From: Luidia sarsii
Taxonomy: Eukaryota > Echinodermata > Asteroidea > Paxillosida > Luidiidae
NCBI GenBank assembly: GCA_949987565.1
Contig: OX465119.1
Location: 12,692,897 to 12,756,896 of the forward strand
DNA length: 64,000 bases
Reading direction: 5' to 3'
The position numbers were made by a program, and so were the translations under genes. The notes beneath the pieces are model-generated. The model saw only the letters and a program-made list of their open reading frames with translations. It was not told the DNA's origin and did no database searches. This document shows, piece after piece, positions 43,901-53,847 of this stretch (its first letter is position 1; every line of letters begins with the position of its first letter).

Positions 43901-44352
43901 AAAGCCACATTTCCACTGGACTTATTTTGGTTAAAGTAACCGAGACGATGGTTACTTCGACCACAATAAGTCCAGTGGAAACGGCCCAGTCAAATTTCTC
44001 TCGGTTACTTTAACCGAGTACAATGGTTTTTACCGAGCAAGCTCTGCCCAGTAAAAGTGACCAGGTAAGTTTAACCAAGCCGATTAGTCCAGTGGAAATG
44101 CACCACTCGTTAAACGCGACTCGGTAAAAAAACACATCCGGCCTAAGACGTAAAATGTACACACACGTACATTGTGTATCCGGCTGACACTTGACCTTCA
44201 TGAGCCGTTTATATTGCCACCTCGGTTACTTTAACCATCGTCTCGGTTAAATTTGACCGACTCAAAAGTCCAAGTGGGAACGACTGTCAAATTTGACTAT
44301 AGATTAAAAATGTAACCATCGTAAATTCTAGTCCAGTGGAAACACAGCTTAA
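43901..44352. mobile_element. MITE, TTTCCACTGGAC family, second locus
   Basis: AAAGCCACATTTCCACTGGA at the left and TCCAGTGGAAACACAGCTT at the right are inverted ends. Two further copies of the terminal motif (about 43970 and 44085) mean the locus is composite: the first 80 bp (43908-43986) alone form a small complete palindrome. The interior is rich in GGTTACTTTAACCGAG. Confidence 0.75.
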
Positions 44353-44536
44353 GGGGAGGTGAAACCCAGAGTGTGCTCTGCCTGATGAGACGGCTGTCTC
44401 AAAACCATTGTATGTACAGTTGTGTATATGGTGTAGGCCTATGCGTTCCAGGGATTGCTTGAACATTTTAGGAGCTTTCCCAGGCAATGCAGCGCTGGAG
44501 TATGTAGACAAATCAAATAATCAATATTCATTCTTT
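44353..44536. other. non-coding spacer between two MITEs
   Basis: Nothing recognised. Confidence 0.4.
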
Positions 44537-44949
44537 AAGGCCGCCGCACACGAGAGCTACATGTATCTGCTGAGCAAAACTTCTCTCGAGGTCGCTAGCT
44601 CAGCACGTAGCTCTCGTGTGCGCTGAATTTTTGGTGAGATTTCTGCCGTGAGAGGCTGTGAGACCAATATCTATCCTGTTTGATTTTTTTTCGCCTCTCG
44701 TGGATGAAAATTCATCGTGTGCAGCGACTTGAGCTACGTGCTGAGCAAAAAAACAGCAACTGGCCAATGAAAGCGCACGCCCTATTCACGTGGTTGCCAA
44801 AATCAAGTAGGACAGATATTGGTCTCACGGCCTCTTGAGGCAGAAATCTCACCAAAAGTTCAGCGCACACGGTGAGCTACATGTACGTGCTGAGCTAACG
44901 ACCTCGAGAGAATTTTTGCTCAGCAGATAGCTCTCGTGTGCGGTGGCTA
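44537..44949. mobile_element. MITE, GCCGCACACGAGAGC family, complete
   Basis: Very long inverted repeats: GGCCGCCGCACACGAGAGC at the left, GCTCTCGTGTGCGGTGGC at the right, with about 150 bp of each half matching the other (CTCGAGGTCG, GCGCACACG, GGTGAGATTTCTGCC, ACCAATATCT). A TTAA precedes the left end, and the single-ended copy at 15900 also ends at TTAA. No coding capacity. Confidence 0.85.
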
Positions 44950-44989
44950 TCATTGATAAGAAGTTTTGAGTTGAGGAGGATGTACTTCA

Positions 44990-45203
44990 ATGAGGGTTTG
45001 CTCTGCTCGATGTAATAAGCACTGAGTGCCCAGTACTTTGCCCGATGCCTGATGAAAAAAATCTCGGGCGGGATTCTAGTCTGCACTAGAAAGCGGGAGT
45101 CGCGGGTTCGAATGCCGCCCAAGCTGCCTGTTATTTTTTTCATCAGGCATCCGGCGAAGTGCAGGGCACTCGGTGCTTATTACGTCGAGCAGGGCAAACC
45201 TCT
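44990..45203. mobile_element. head-to-head pair of tRNA-derived SINEs
   Basis: A + strand SINE (45085-45203) has a B box in GGGTTCGAATGCC, then CAAGCTGCCTG, CATCAGGCATCCGGC, GTGCTTATTACGTCGAGCAG and GGCAAACC. A minus-strand copy of the body (44990-45072) faces it, joined by TCTAGTCTGCACTAGA, itself a palindrome. The pair forms a near-complete inverted repeat. Confidence 0.7.
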
Positions 45204-45224
45204 TATTGAGTCATTCTTTAGATT

Positions 45225-45425
45225 TCAAAATTTAGGATGGCCTGATGTTTGGATCACAGGTGAGCCTTTCTGAAAGGTACAGTGTACCGGTAGAATGAGA
45301 AAAGGCCAGCTGCATGTAGGATGGAAATATCATACCCTCCTACATGTGCATGTAATTTGTGATTGATTTTTGGCCGTTTTAGTGAGTGAGCAGTTTGCAG
45401 CATTTTGGTATACATGTACATGTAT
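45225..45425 (-). mobile_element. old foldback retroposon
   Basis: Diverged: GGCCTGATGTTTGGATCAC, GAGCCTTTCTGAAAGG, then AAAGGCCAGCTGCATG and the tail GCCGTTTTAGTGAGTGAGC and GGTATACATG. Confidence 0.5.
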
Positions 45426-45782
45426 TACCCCATTCTGTAGATCTATGAATAGACGTGCCAAAACTAAATTCATAATGTATTGCTTTACATTCGCACAAGC
45501 GAAACACAAACATTGAAGGGGGAAAAAAAACCTGAATGAATATTAAACCGCTGTGTTGAATTCATTCATGTATTTCTGTGTGGAAAGTGGAAACGGTGAC
45601 TTCCTGTCAAGGCTAAAGGACAAAAAAAAGTAAGAGGAAATGATAAAAAAAATAGGCATGTACAGGAGCAGAGTTGTGACATTAGCAAGTCAACACTTTT
45701 GTAATCGGTCAAACTGCGTGCTGACTCACTGAATGAAATGACCACATCTGCAAACCTACAAACTGTGAAATCTTGTGCAAAT
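45426..45782. other. non-coding stretch without recognised features
   Basis: CTGCGTGCTGACTCACTGAA near 45714 is a weak match to the foldback tail. Otherwise nothing. Confidence 0.4.
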
Positions 45783-46040
45783 GATTAAAACCCTAACCTT
45801 CCCAAATCCTGCAGAATCCTATTTGCCTTTTGCAGGATTCTGCAGGATTCAGGGCACATGAGAGTTGACACATTGCAGGATTGTGCAGGATTCAGGGCTT
45901 TAGGGTTTATGTCACAGTAGGGAAATGCAGGATACAGGCTACTACATGTAGTATAAAAGTGCAGGAGAAGGATTTTGCAGGATTGAGGGCACATGACGCT
46001 GTAGGATTGTGGGCATTTAGGTGATTTTGTCTGAAGGAAA
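45783..46040. repeat. TGCAGGATT-rich repeat with AACCCTAAC end
   Basis: TTAAAACCCTAACC at 45785 is followed by repeated TGCAGGATT(C/G) words (at least seven to 46045). It is related in wording, on the opposite strand, to the TTAA-flanked element at 49191. Probably a member of the same family with unclear ends. Confidence 0.6.
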
Positions 46041-46084
46041 ATGCAGGATGCTGGTAACAATTCGGACGTCGTTGTGGCTTTTGT

Positions 46085-46150
46085 CAAGAGATTATCCGTT
46101 TATACATTCTCCTCGACACAAACATCATGTTTAATATCTATGATGCAACG
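46085..46150 (+). mobile_element. SINE 3' end fragment
   Basis: ACATTCTCCTCGACACAAAC, ATCATGTTTAATATCTATG matches the end of the SINE at 46190-46345. The rest of the SINE is missing. Confidence 0.5.
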
Positions 46151-46189
46151 CGGTACCCTCAGCTATTATTCAAATCTGCCACATGATCT

Positions 46190-46345
46190 TGATCAGGTGT
46201 GAGTCGTGGGTTCAAATCTCCCCCAAGCTGCCTGAAAAATTGTCATCAGGCATCGGGCAAAGCACTGAGCACTCAGTGCTTATTGCGTCAAGCAGGGCAA
46301 ACCCTCATTGAATTACATTTTCCTGGACACAAACATCATGTTTTA
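46190..46345 (+). mobile_element. tRNA-derived SINE
   Basis: Begins near a B box in GTGGGTTCAAATCTCC, continues CCAAGCTGCCTG, TCATCAGGCATCGGGCAAAG, AGTGCTTATTGCGTC, GCAGGGCAAACCCTCATTGA and ends ACACAAACATCATG. The A box end is lacking. The same body occurs at 45085 and 60690. Confidence 0.7.
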
Positions 46346-46740
46346 TCTATGGTACATGTACATGTACTGTAAGTCAGTAGTACATGTAAGTAGTTTGCAA
46401 TCGTTTCTTGTTTGCATTTTACCCTGGGATGACTTGTCCTTTGAATACTCCTCAGACTGCCAAACCAACGAGGGCAATTCCGTTCCTGAAGGTTAGGGGC
46501 TAGCACAGCCGATTGACTTTTGAAGTGCATTGCACCGGCATGTGCAGACACATGGGAGCTGCACATTGTACATGTACTGTACCTCCTATAGATGGTGGTG
46601 ACACACGTGGTTGTCTGTTCATACTGGTCCCTTATGGTCTGACTCAGTGCTGTCTGTGCAGCACTCTAGTGAGTTGAGAATGTTCAGGCGCTTCATGTGT
46701 ACATGAGGGGATGATGTGTTACTGGCTATCATACTGGACA
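46346..46740. other. non-coding stretch without recognised features
   Basis: No gene recognised. Confidence 0.4.
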
Positions 46741-47690
46741 TACGGTACATGTATACACATGTACATGTACTGTATCATCTTTTGCCTAGTGCACATGTGT
46801 ACATACATTGTACATGTTGTAGTACATGTACATGTACATTGTACATTGTACATGTACAATGTACACTACATGTATACAATGTACATGTACCACTACACAC
46901 ATGTGCTGTACATGTACATGTACATGTACATGTACAGTACAATTGTACTGTACGTACACTGTCAGTTGTAACTACTGTAGTCTATACTGTACCAGTACCG
47001 GGTGTGTACACATACCGGTAGTCGGTACGTGTACAGTGGGTACATGTATGTGTATTTGTATTGCATATGTACATGGACATGCACATGTGCATGTACATGT
47101 GTATGTACAATGTACATGCACACGTACATGTGTATGTACAGTATGTGAATTATCATTATTTACATGATACACATGTACATCATGTACAATACATGTACAT
47201 GTACTGTACATGTACAGTACATTATGTACAGTACATGTACATGTACTGTACACTGTACATGATACACATGTACATGTACATTGTACATGTACTGTACTAT
47301 TGTTCCCATAATGTTTCTGACAATGCAGTACCACATACCGGGCTGCACATGTTTGTCCTTCAAGCGTGCATGCGTGCATAAAATGCCTAATGGTCCCTTG
47401 AATGCAGTCCTGTAACATACTGTACTGTATGTACAATGTATGTAGTACATGTACCGGTATGTGTATGTCCTATCATGGTACTATCATGGAGGTACATGTA
47501 GGAGAGATGTAGCCTACAGTAAATGTACCGTACATGTACGTACATGTACATTTACGGTACATGTACATGTACATGTACATGTACATCTACATCTACATGT
47601 ACATGTACATCTACATGTACATGTACATGTACCGTATAGTACATGTTTACCAGTAGTGCCAGTACATGTACATGTACACATGTACCGTAG
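46741..47690. repeat. 950-bp TACATG/TGTACA region
   Basis: The densest stretch of the self-complementary hexamer, with near-pure blocks at 46830-46940, 47190-47290 and 47530-47640. The last also contains TACATC variants. Many palindromes of 20-40 bp arise. Frames across it are artefacts. Confidence 0.95.
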
Positions 47691-48154
47691 ACAGAATTGA
47701 TTGATTTGCACCCCCAATATGTACAGTACGATGTAGTTGGGCCTGATATTTGTGCCGACGTCCTTGAAAAAGTTTTACCATGGCAAACTGTGGAGACATG
47801 TGTACGTTCTCATGACTTTCTGTAGCAATTAAGCCACGAAAGGAACGATATAATTAATTTGATTTAATATGTTTTACATGTATGTACACATGTATACTAG
47901 TAATACTGTACTAAACTACTAATTAATGTACATGTACTGTACTACATTTTATCTGCTATACAGTATATATCCTCTTCAATTTCCCCAGCCTACGATCTTG
48001 CCCTTTTTAAAAGAAATGTAATTCCTAACTCCAGCCTTCCTGAGTCCCTCTCTATCTCCTTCTTTCTCTAGCCCTTAACCGTGAGTGGCTTTTCAGCCTT
48101 GTCTTGGGCAATTTTGCATAAAAAAACGAAAACATGTAGATGTCCATGTAATTA
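47691..48154. other. non-coding stretch without recognised features
   Basis: GGGCCTGATATTTGTGCC, GACGTCCTTGAAAAAG at 47739 is a very weak foldback-arm match. Confidence 0.35.
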
Positions 48155-48342
48155 CAGTGGAACGACGTCACTATAACGAACGCCAATATACCGAACATTC
48201 GGCTATAACGAACATGCTGTTGGCTCCCAAATTCTGAGAAGAAAACATGTTGCCACAGTTGCTACATGTTTAACGAATGATCGCTATACCAAACAATTTT
48301 CATGGATCCCGGGATGTTCGTCAATGTAGCGAAATTCCACTG
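48155..48342. mobile_element. pogo-like MITE, copy 2
   Basis: TA, then CAGTGGAACGACGTCACTAT; interior CCGAACATTCGGCTATAACG and TTTTCATGGATCCCGGGATG; right end GCGAAATTCCACTG followed by TA. Terminal inverted repeats of about 12 bp and a TA duplication fit pogo-type elements. Confidence 0.8.
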
Positions 48343-49075
48343 TATCAATATTTTGAAGAAAAATGAAAGGCTCAACATTTTGCCATTTTTTGGGGACAAC
48401 CATTTCAGCCTGTATCCTTCATGCTCAATTCACGGCCGTTTCTTTGTAAGGTGAAGTGAGAAATAAGACTCTAAATGGCAGATGCCAAAGACAGGGAACA
48501 GAATTAACCCCAAAATTGCATCCTGGTACAACCGTTCTGTTCATGTTTACATATAGTCTACAGGATTCTGATGCACAAGGCGAATACACATGTACTTGAA
48601 CATTCGTATCGAGATCTTGCGTGTAGCATATTCCAACAAGTGGGCTTGGAGTCCCCGGGGGATGGGGAGGCGGGAAGGGGAGGGTCCTAGAGGGTAGGGT
48701 AGGTACATGTACCATCCATGTACATGTAAGTTGTCTTCCAATTAACCCAGCGCCCGGCGAAGACTCAAATCAAATTATCCATAATCCTCCGTCACGATTC
48801 GTAATGAGCATTGATCTCGGACTCCTTGGGAGTCGAGACAGGGACTGGAGAGGAGAGAGGAAGAATCATCGATCAATTTCTGATGCTAATGCGAAGGACT
48901 TTTGAGTCTTGTCGCCCCCTACTGGGTTTTTTTAATCCATGAAGTCGGGAACATTCGACGGTGACGTTCCTTCCCTTCTTGTGATCCCTGTAGTGCCATG
49001 GATGGGCGTGAATAAAGAAAAATGGGTGTGTGATCCCTGGAGATATACATGTACGTGTACAATGTACGTCAGATA
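48343..49075. other. non-coding stretch without recognised genes
   Basis: A 96-codon minus frame (48425-48715) covers a G-rich patch (48650-48700) and has no recognised motif. Confidence 0.4.
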
Positions 49076-49760
49076 ATGGTTCAGTGAGCTTTCAGAACGG
49101 TGCCCCAACCGGAAGATATACGGCAGTTAAAGGTTCAATGCTTTAGATTGGTACCCCAACTGGAAGATACTGTATCTCATATGACGGTGCTTAAAACCCT
49201 AACTCCCCACACCTTTATTTGTTGCTTATGACCCAAACCCTGCAAGATCCTACAATCCTTCACAGCGTTAAAAGCCCCATATGACCCGAATCCTACACAA
49301 TACTTTGGTGGTACTGTATGTCACTGCCCGAATCCTGCAAAATCCTGCACTGAATTGTTGAAAGGAAATTTGTTTGAAAATTTTGAAAGGACAAAAAACT
49401 TCCCTTGTTTTTCTGTGGCTAATAAACTTTACAATTACAATGTATCATTTTATAACCGCATGCCCCGAATCCTTCAAAATCCTATTTTGGTGTTTGTCCC
49501 ATGGAACCCCAATCCTACAAGATCATCCTCCATCACGTTGGGCCTAGTAACCTGTATCAAGCATTTTCCTACAGTGACAAAACCGCCTTATGCCCCCAAT
49601 CCTGCAAATTCCTACAATGCATCAACTCTCAAGTACCCCAAATCCTACAATTTCCTGCAGGAAGAGACTAGGATTCTGTAGGATTTGGGGGGGGTTAGGG
49701 TTTTAATGGTTCAATGCTTCAGACTGGTACCGCAACCCAGGCAAAGATATACAGTACATG
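49076..49760. repeat. ~55-bp tandem repeat split by an insertion
   Basis: GGTTCAGTGAGCTTTCAGAAC, GGTTCAATGCTTTAGATTGG and GGTTCAATGCTTCAGACTGG start three related units at about 49079, 49131 and 49708, each continuing GGTNCCNCAAC and GAAGATA. The second and third are separated by the TTAA element. Confidence 0.75.
49191..49706. mobile_element. TTAA-flanked element with AACCCTAAC termini
   Basis: TTAA at both ends (49191-49194, 49703-49706). Inverted ends AACCCTAACTCCCC and GGGGGGTTAGGGTT. The interior is full of AATCCTGCAAAATCCTAC-type words. 516 bp, no coding capacity. TTAA target and CCCTAA-bearing ends suggest piggyBac-type mobilisation; this is inference. Confidence 0.75.
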
Positions 49761-50379
49761 AAGGTGACTTTGGGGAAGCTGCTGCCAAAGAAGAACCGTT
49801 TACACGAGGAAGACCTTTCATGCTCAGCAGTTGTTCACGCTTAAGCGGCTCTATAACATTAGGCCTAGGCCACAAGCTGTACACATGACATTACGGTGGC
49901 CCGAGGCCGGTCCTTTTAGTGGCCTGCAGAGCCCTACAGAACTCAGGCCACTCTGTAAATCCGGGAACCCTGTTTGTAGATTTGTCTTCACCAATCTGAC
50001 AGTCCCCTGGTTGATTTCATCCAACTCATCGTACATTGTAAGTCACGATCAATCACAGGGCAAAGGGAGATGCAGAGAAACCGTACGACCTTTGAGAACC
50101 TGCCAAAGGTTATCAATGGTAAGCTGAGTTACGATGCATTGTGAGGCTCGGTGAAATTCAGAACTGCCCCTCCCAAGGAGATCCCATTCCCTCCTCACAG
50201 GCTCGTACAAGTATCCACGACAGCCTTCCAAGCCATTCACATTGTATTTTTAGTGTCAATTGTTTGAATGATATTATTTTGTCTATTTTTAAAACTGGCC
50301 ACTTTGAGGAGGGCCCTCATGCTAGAAACGCCTCTTTGTGTTTTTGGATCCTCCTTAGATTACTCGATTCTCCCTCCTT
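49761..50379. other. non-coding stretch without recognised features
   Basis: Short frames on both strands; no motif recognised. Confidence 0.4.
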
Positions 50380-50380
50380 C

Positions 50381-50411
50381 CCCCCCCCCCCATTTTTTTT
50401 TGGGGGGGGGG
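50381..50411. repeat. C-run/T-run/G-run hairpin
   Basis: About 12 C, one A, 9 T, then 10 G. The C and G runs are complementary around a T loop, giving a perfect GC hairpin. Confidence 0.85.
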
Positions 50412-50779
50412 GTCTTTTCTGAAGTATGAAAGCAAGACATCTTGGTACAGTTTGGCTAAAAAGGAGTTCCATTCCTTCCGAAAGAAAACACAAACAAACC
50501 CACGTCGATTGTTGAGAAATCCTTCTCCATAGAATTGTTTTTTGTTCACGTGTTGTCATTTGAGCTCACGTCGTGAAAGGTCAGATGACCACAGACTGTC
50601 AGCCTATGCGCCCCGGCGTATCGAGGCAAGCGTATTCTCGCTGTTTTCGTGACCGTTTGGCCGACTTTAAAGATGACAGCGTGTTTTGATTCAGATTGTT
50701 GCACTCCTTCTGGACGCACATTTATGTAGTTTTAACTTGAAAAGACTTGAAGGTTTGCATGGTGTAAACAATTATTATT
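50412..50779. other. non-coding stretch without recognised features
   Basis: Nothing recognised. Confidence 0.4.
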
Positions 50780-50909
50780 AATTGGTTTGCGGTGACACCA
50801 TGTGTATCATCTCTTTTGAGACTGAGTGTGGCTCTGAAAAGAGCCGGTGCTCTTTTCAGAGCCACACTCTCAAAAGAGATGATACACATGGTGTCACCGC
50901 AAACCAATT
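50780..50909. repeat. 61-bp palindrome carrying histone-type stem-loops
   Basis: The left arm (50780-50844) and right arm (50849-50909) are reverse complements apart from a 4-base ACTG insertion at 50821-50824; the centre is CGGT. Each arm is homologous to the 3' part of the repeat at 24963-25015. The arrangement suggests two copies joined end to end. Confidence 0.9.
50829..50844 (-). terminator. perfect histone mRNA-type 3' stem-loop
   Basis: On the minus strand it reads GGCTCTTTTCAGAGCC, the full 6-bp stem and TTTC loop of the metazoan histone 3' end, preceded by AC and followed by ACACTCAGTCTC, then AAAAGAGATG, similar to the U7-pairing downstream element. The facing + strand copy (50848-50863) differs at the first stem base. 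No histone coding sequence is adjacent on either strand. Confidence 0.6.
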
Positions 50910-51039
50910 CAAAGTAGTTTAAACTGTTAGAGCAGTCATCCTGCTGTGTGCTCACGCAAAGAGTTACCATGCATGGATATTGCATGAACATACCAAGATC
51001 CTTGCCAGTTGTGATCTGGGTCCAATTTCATTGAGCCGC

Positions 51040-51415
51040 TTAAAACCCCTACACAACATTGGTAAGATCGAAAAACAGAAATGTTCACAGATTTACATAA
51101 AAACTTATACAGTTTGAAGATGGTAATAGTAGAAACCTCTCACTGAAATATTTCTGCCTAAAATGTTGTATTTTGGGAAAAATGAGTAAAAGAAATAGTT
51201 TACGTCTCACCGAGATCTAAACTATTTTTCGGAACAGTACGGCGTTGAATGCTGCATTTTCGCGAAATAAATGAAGCGGTTTTCACGATTGTATCGAGAC
51301 TCGGTTGGCGGATTGAGCTGAAATTTTCATAGGTGTGCTATTTCATGCATATGTTGGATCAGACATCGTATGGATGCTATTCTTTGACCTCGACCAATGT
51401 TGTGTAGGGGCTTAA
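51040..51415. mobile_element. TTAA-flanked MITE, complete copy
   Basis: TTAA at both ends (51040-51043, 51412-51415), with ends AACCCCTACACAACATTGG and CCAATGTTGTGTAGGGGC. Same orientation as the copy at 35631 and very similar inside (GAAGATGGTAATAGTAGAAA, AACTATTTTTCGGAACAG). Confidence 0.9.
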
Positions 51416-51904
51416 AGCTGGAAAATCTGTTAAGCAGGAAAAGTCTTCCTGCGATGTGACGTCAATTGCTCTTGACTTGTATTCCACTCTTCTTGACTTT
51501 GCACAAACCACTAGTGAAGTTTGGGTTGGCAAGCTGATCCTATGAATCATGACTTCCCAAAAAAATAGAAAAGAAAAGCCAAAATTAAATCACTTTTAGA
51601 CTACAGTACAATTGGATCAAATTTAAACACTGGTGGATACAAAATAATTTATTGTAAAATTAGATTTCCCCTGTTTTCCAGTTATGTCGGTTACTGTATG
51701 CATGAGCGAGATAATGCACAATCAGGTCAAAGGTCAAAGATAATCACATCATGGGTACAAAGGTCAAGCTTCAGTCCCCCTTCTGCACAATGCCATTCGA
51801 GCACATGGTGCACGTACAGTTTAAGCACGGGCTGCCCAGCCAAGTGACAGCCTGTATTTGGTGAAGATCGCCCTCTTGTGACACTGTCTGACAGCTGACA
51901 GTGG
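51416..51904. other. non-coding stretch without recognised features
   Basis: Nothing recognised. Confidence 0.4.
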
Positions 51905-52215
51905 CAGTAGTGCTACAGTACTTGCACGTACATGTACTGTACATGTATGTGTACACATATGTACAGTGTATGTACACTGTTCATGTACAGTACATGTACT
52001 GTAGGCCTACATGTAGAGTACACTAACACTGTAAATTGTACATGTACATGTACACAATGTACATGCACATGTTCAAAGTTCGTGCTGGTTTTTTTTATCA
52101 AAAGTACATGCACTAGTGTGGCTCCATGGTACACCATATAAAATTATATATATATATATGTATAAGCCTTTGAGAAAGATGCTGCTACATGTAGCATTGC
52201 ATGTCAGGTCCTCCT
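51905..52215. repeat. TACATG tracts, AT tract and a foldback fragment
   Basis: TACATG-type tracts at 51925-52070, (AT)n at 52146-52160 and GCCTTTGAGAAAGATGCTGC at 52168, a diverged foldback arm. Confidence 0.7.
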
Positions 52216-53633
52216 ATTTTCTGTCTTGCTTGTTATTGCTGCCAGAGGTACAGTATAAGGGGGTACAGTAATTTGCTGGCCTGTCTGTCTGCTCAAAGAG
52301 TTCTGTGCTGTTGATGAGTCATATATTTTAGTCGTAAGGGGCGATTTTTTTCCCATCAGCTTGCTTTGATTTTCACTTCTGGGCTTTTTTGGTTTCAAAT
52401 GAAATCTTAGGCAATCATCCAAACCTCATACCCCAAGACCATCATATGCATGTGGCCCTCGGAAACCTGTGGTGCGTGACAATAGTTATTAGCTCATTTC
52501 TTTGGGAAGACCTCAAAGAAGCATCAGGAGTGGAGGTCGTGCTGCCCCCCTCCACCTGCTGGGTAACAGACTAAAGGGGTGCAGCACACCTACATACATA
52601 CCCATGGGCACTAATCTAGTGCCTTGTGGAGACCTAGACAATAGGTTGAATAGGTCTCCACAGGGAAATTGTAAAAGTGTATAGCACTCCAAAAGGTTTT
52701 CACGACACTGGTATTTGGAAATAACTCAAAAATTTGTGATGGGTAAAAATCTGTCGCAAAGTGAATTGTTAATATATAAGGGGCATACGGTCCAAATTTC
52801 TACCCAGGAAAGTGAATGTGGTTGAAATAGGAGCACTTTAAAAACATTGTTCCTCACTCCGTTATTTACTGCACAATAACAAAGCAATGTCTCCACAAGG
52901 ATACAAAAATCAGTATGTTTGGACATTATGTAATTGAGCCAAGATGGCTCCGCCAAGCTGCTATCTTAAAGTGTGTACCTACAACATTTTGTTCTTTTTA
53001 ATGAGGGGTCTTTAGAGGCTAAGCAAGTGATGCTTAAGACAACCTTGTGATTCACAGGGTTTTTTGTGTGTGTGTTTTGGGTTTTTTTGGGGGGGGATTG
53101 GAAGATTTGGAGCCTTAAATGTAACACCATGTTGCTGTTAATGTGTGTGACTCAAAATGGGAAGTTAACAAAAATTTTGGGGGAAAAATCACGTTAGGGG
53201 TGTTTCTTTTTCCAGTGGTACACACACTGTAGTTGGCAAAAAATGACAAAGAAGGCTTTGACAGCCAGGACTTGATACCCGTAGCTTAGAAGTCTAGTTT
53301 TGGCTATTAATAATGTCACTGGCATCTACATGTACTGTAGAAACGAGCGTTGAATTTGGCCCCAGTTCATTGACGAATACTCTGTACTATGTACATGTAC
53401 ATGTGTCAAGTCAACAAGCCTTCCAATTCGGTGCCAAACCGCACCCTGTATTTTCAGGATTTTGTCAGATGGAGACGAAACCTGAGCCGGAGACCTGATC
53501 CATGGGTTAGTAAACAGCCTTCAATGTGCTGTACCCAGTCAGCTGGTCATTGATTTTAAACAGCGCCCTCTCTCGCAACCCCTTGCTCATGTTTGTGTCT
53601 GACCTGTACATGTATACTGTGCACACGAAAACA
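52216..53633. other. non-coding stretch with one perfect hairpin
   Basis: At 52625-52662 TGTGGAGACCTA and TAGGTCTCCACA form a perfect 12-bp stem with a 14-base loop. A G-run lies at 53091. GAGACGAAACCTGAGCCGGAG at 53471 weakly recalls the GGCCCTTTTCC MITE interior. No gene recognised. Confidence 0.45.
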
Positions 53634-53847
53634 CATATGTGACCCGGCACAGGTTTTCTAATGATGTGAAAGAGTATACCATTAGCTTTAAAATGATATC
53701 AAAATATAATATCCTCTAATTCTTAAAATTAAAAAAAAAAAATTTTTTTAATTGATTTGTAATCGAATTGTGAAGATACTTTACGTTGTTTACTCAAAAA
53801 GTGTTTTGGTGGGATATTCCTCGTGTCGTTGTGCCGGGTCACATATC
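53634..53847. mobile_element. MITE, ACCCGGCACAGC family, copy 3
   Basis: Ends ATATGTGACCCGGCACAGG and GTTGTGCCGGGTCACATAT are inverted repeats. The interior has GTTTACTCAAAAAGTGTTTT and TGGTGGGATATTCC, the complement of copy 1. It is less than half the length of copy 1, through internal deletion. Confidence 0.85.

Noticed and set aside
44381..44415. Hammerhead ribozyme (CTGATGA followed by a GAC/GTC stem)
   Set aside because: The required GAAA after stem II is absent (TCAAAA instead), and stem III with its cleavage site cannot be formed.
46716..47450. Cys/Thr/Met/Tyr/His-rich frames that look like metal-binding repeat proteins
   Set aside because: They are TACATG microsatellite read in different frames; all frames on both strands are equally open.
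50780..50909. Real histone gene 3' end
   Set aside because: No histone coding sequence was found on either strand near the stem-loops, and the same unit is repeated elsewhere.
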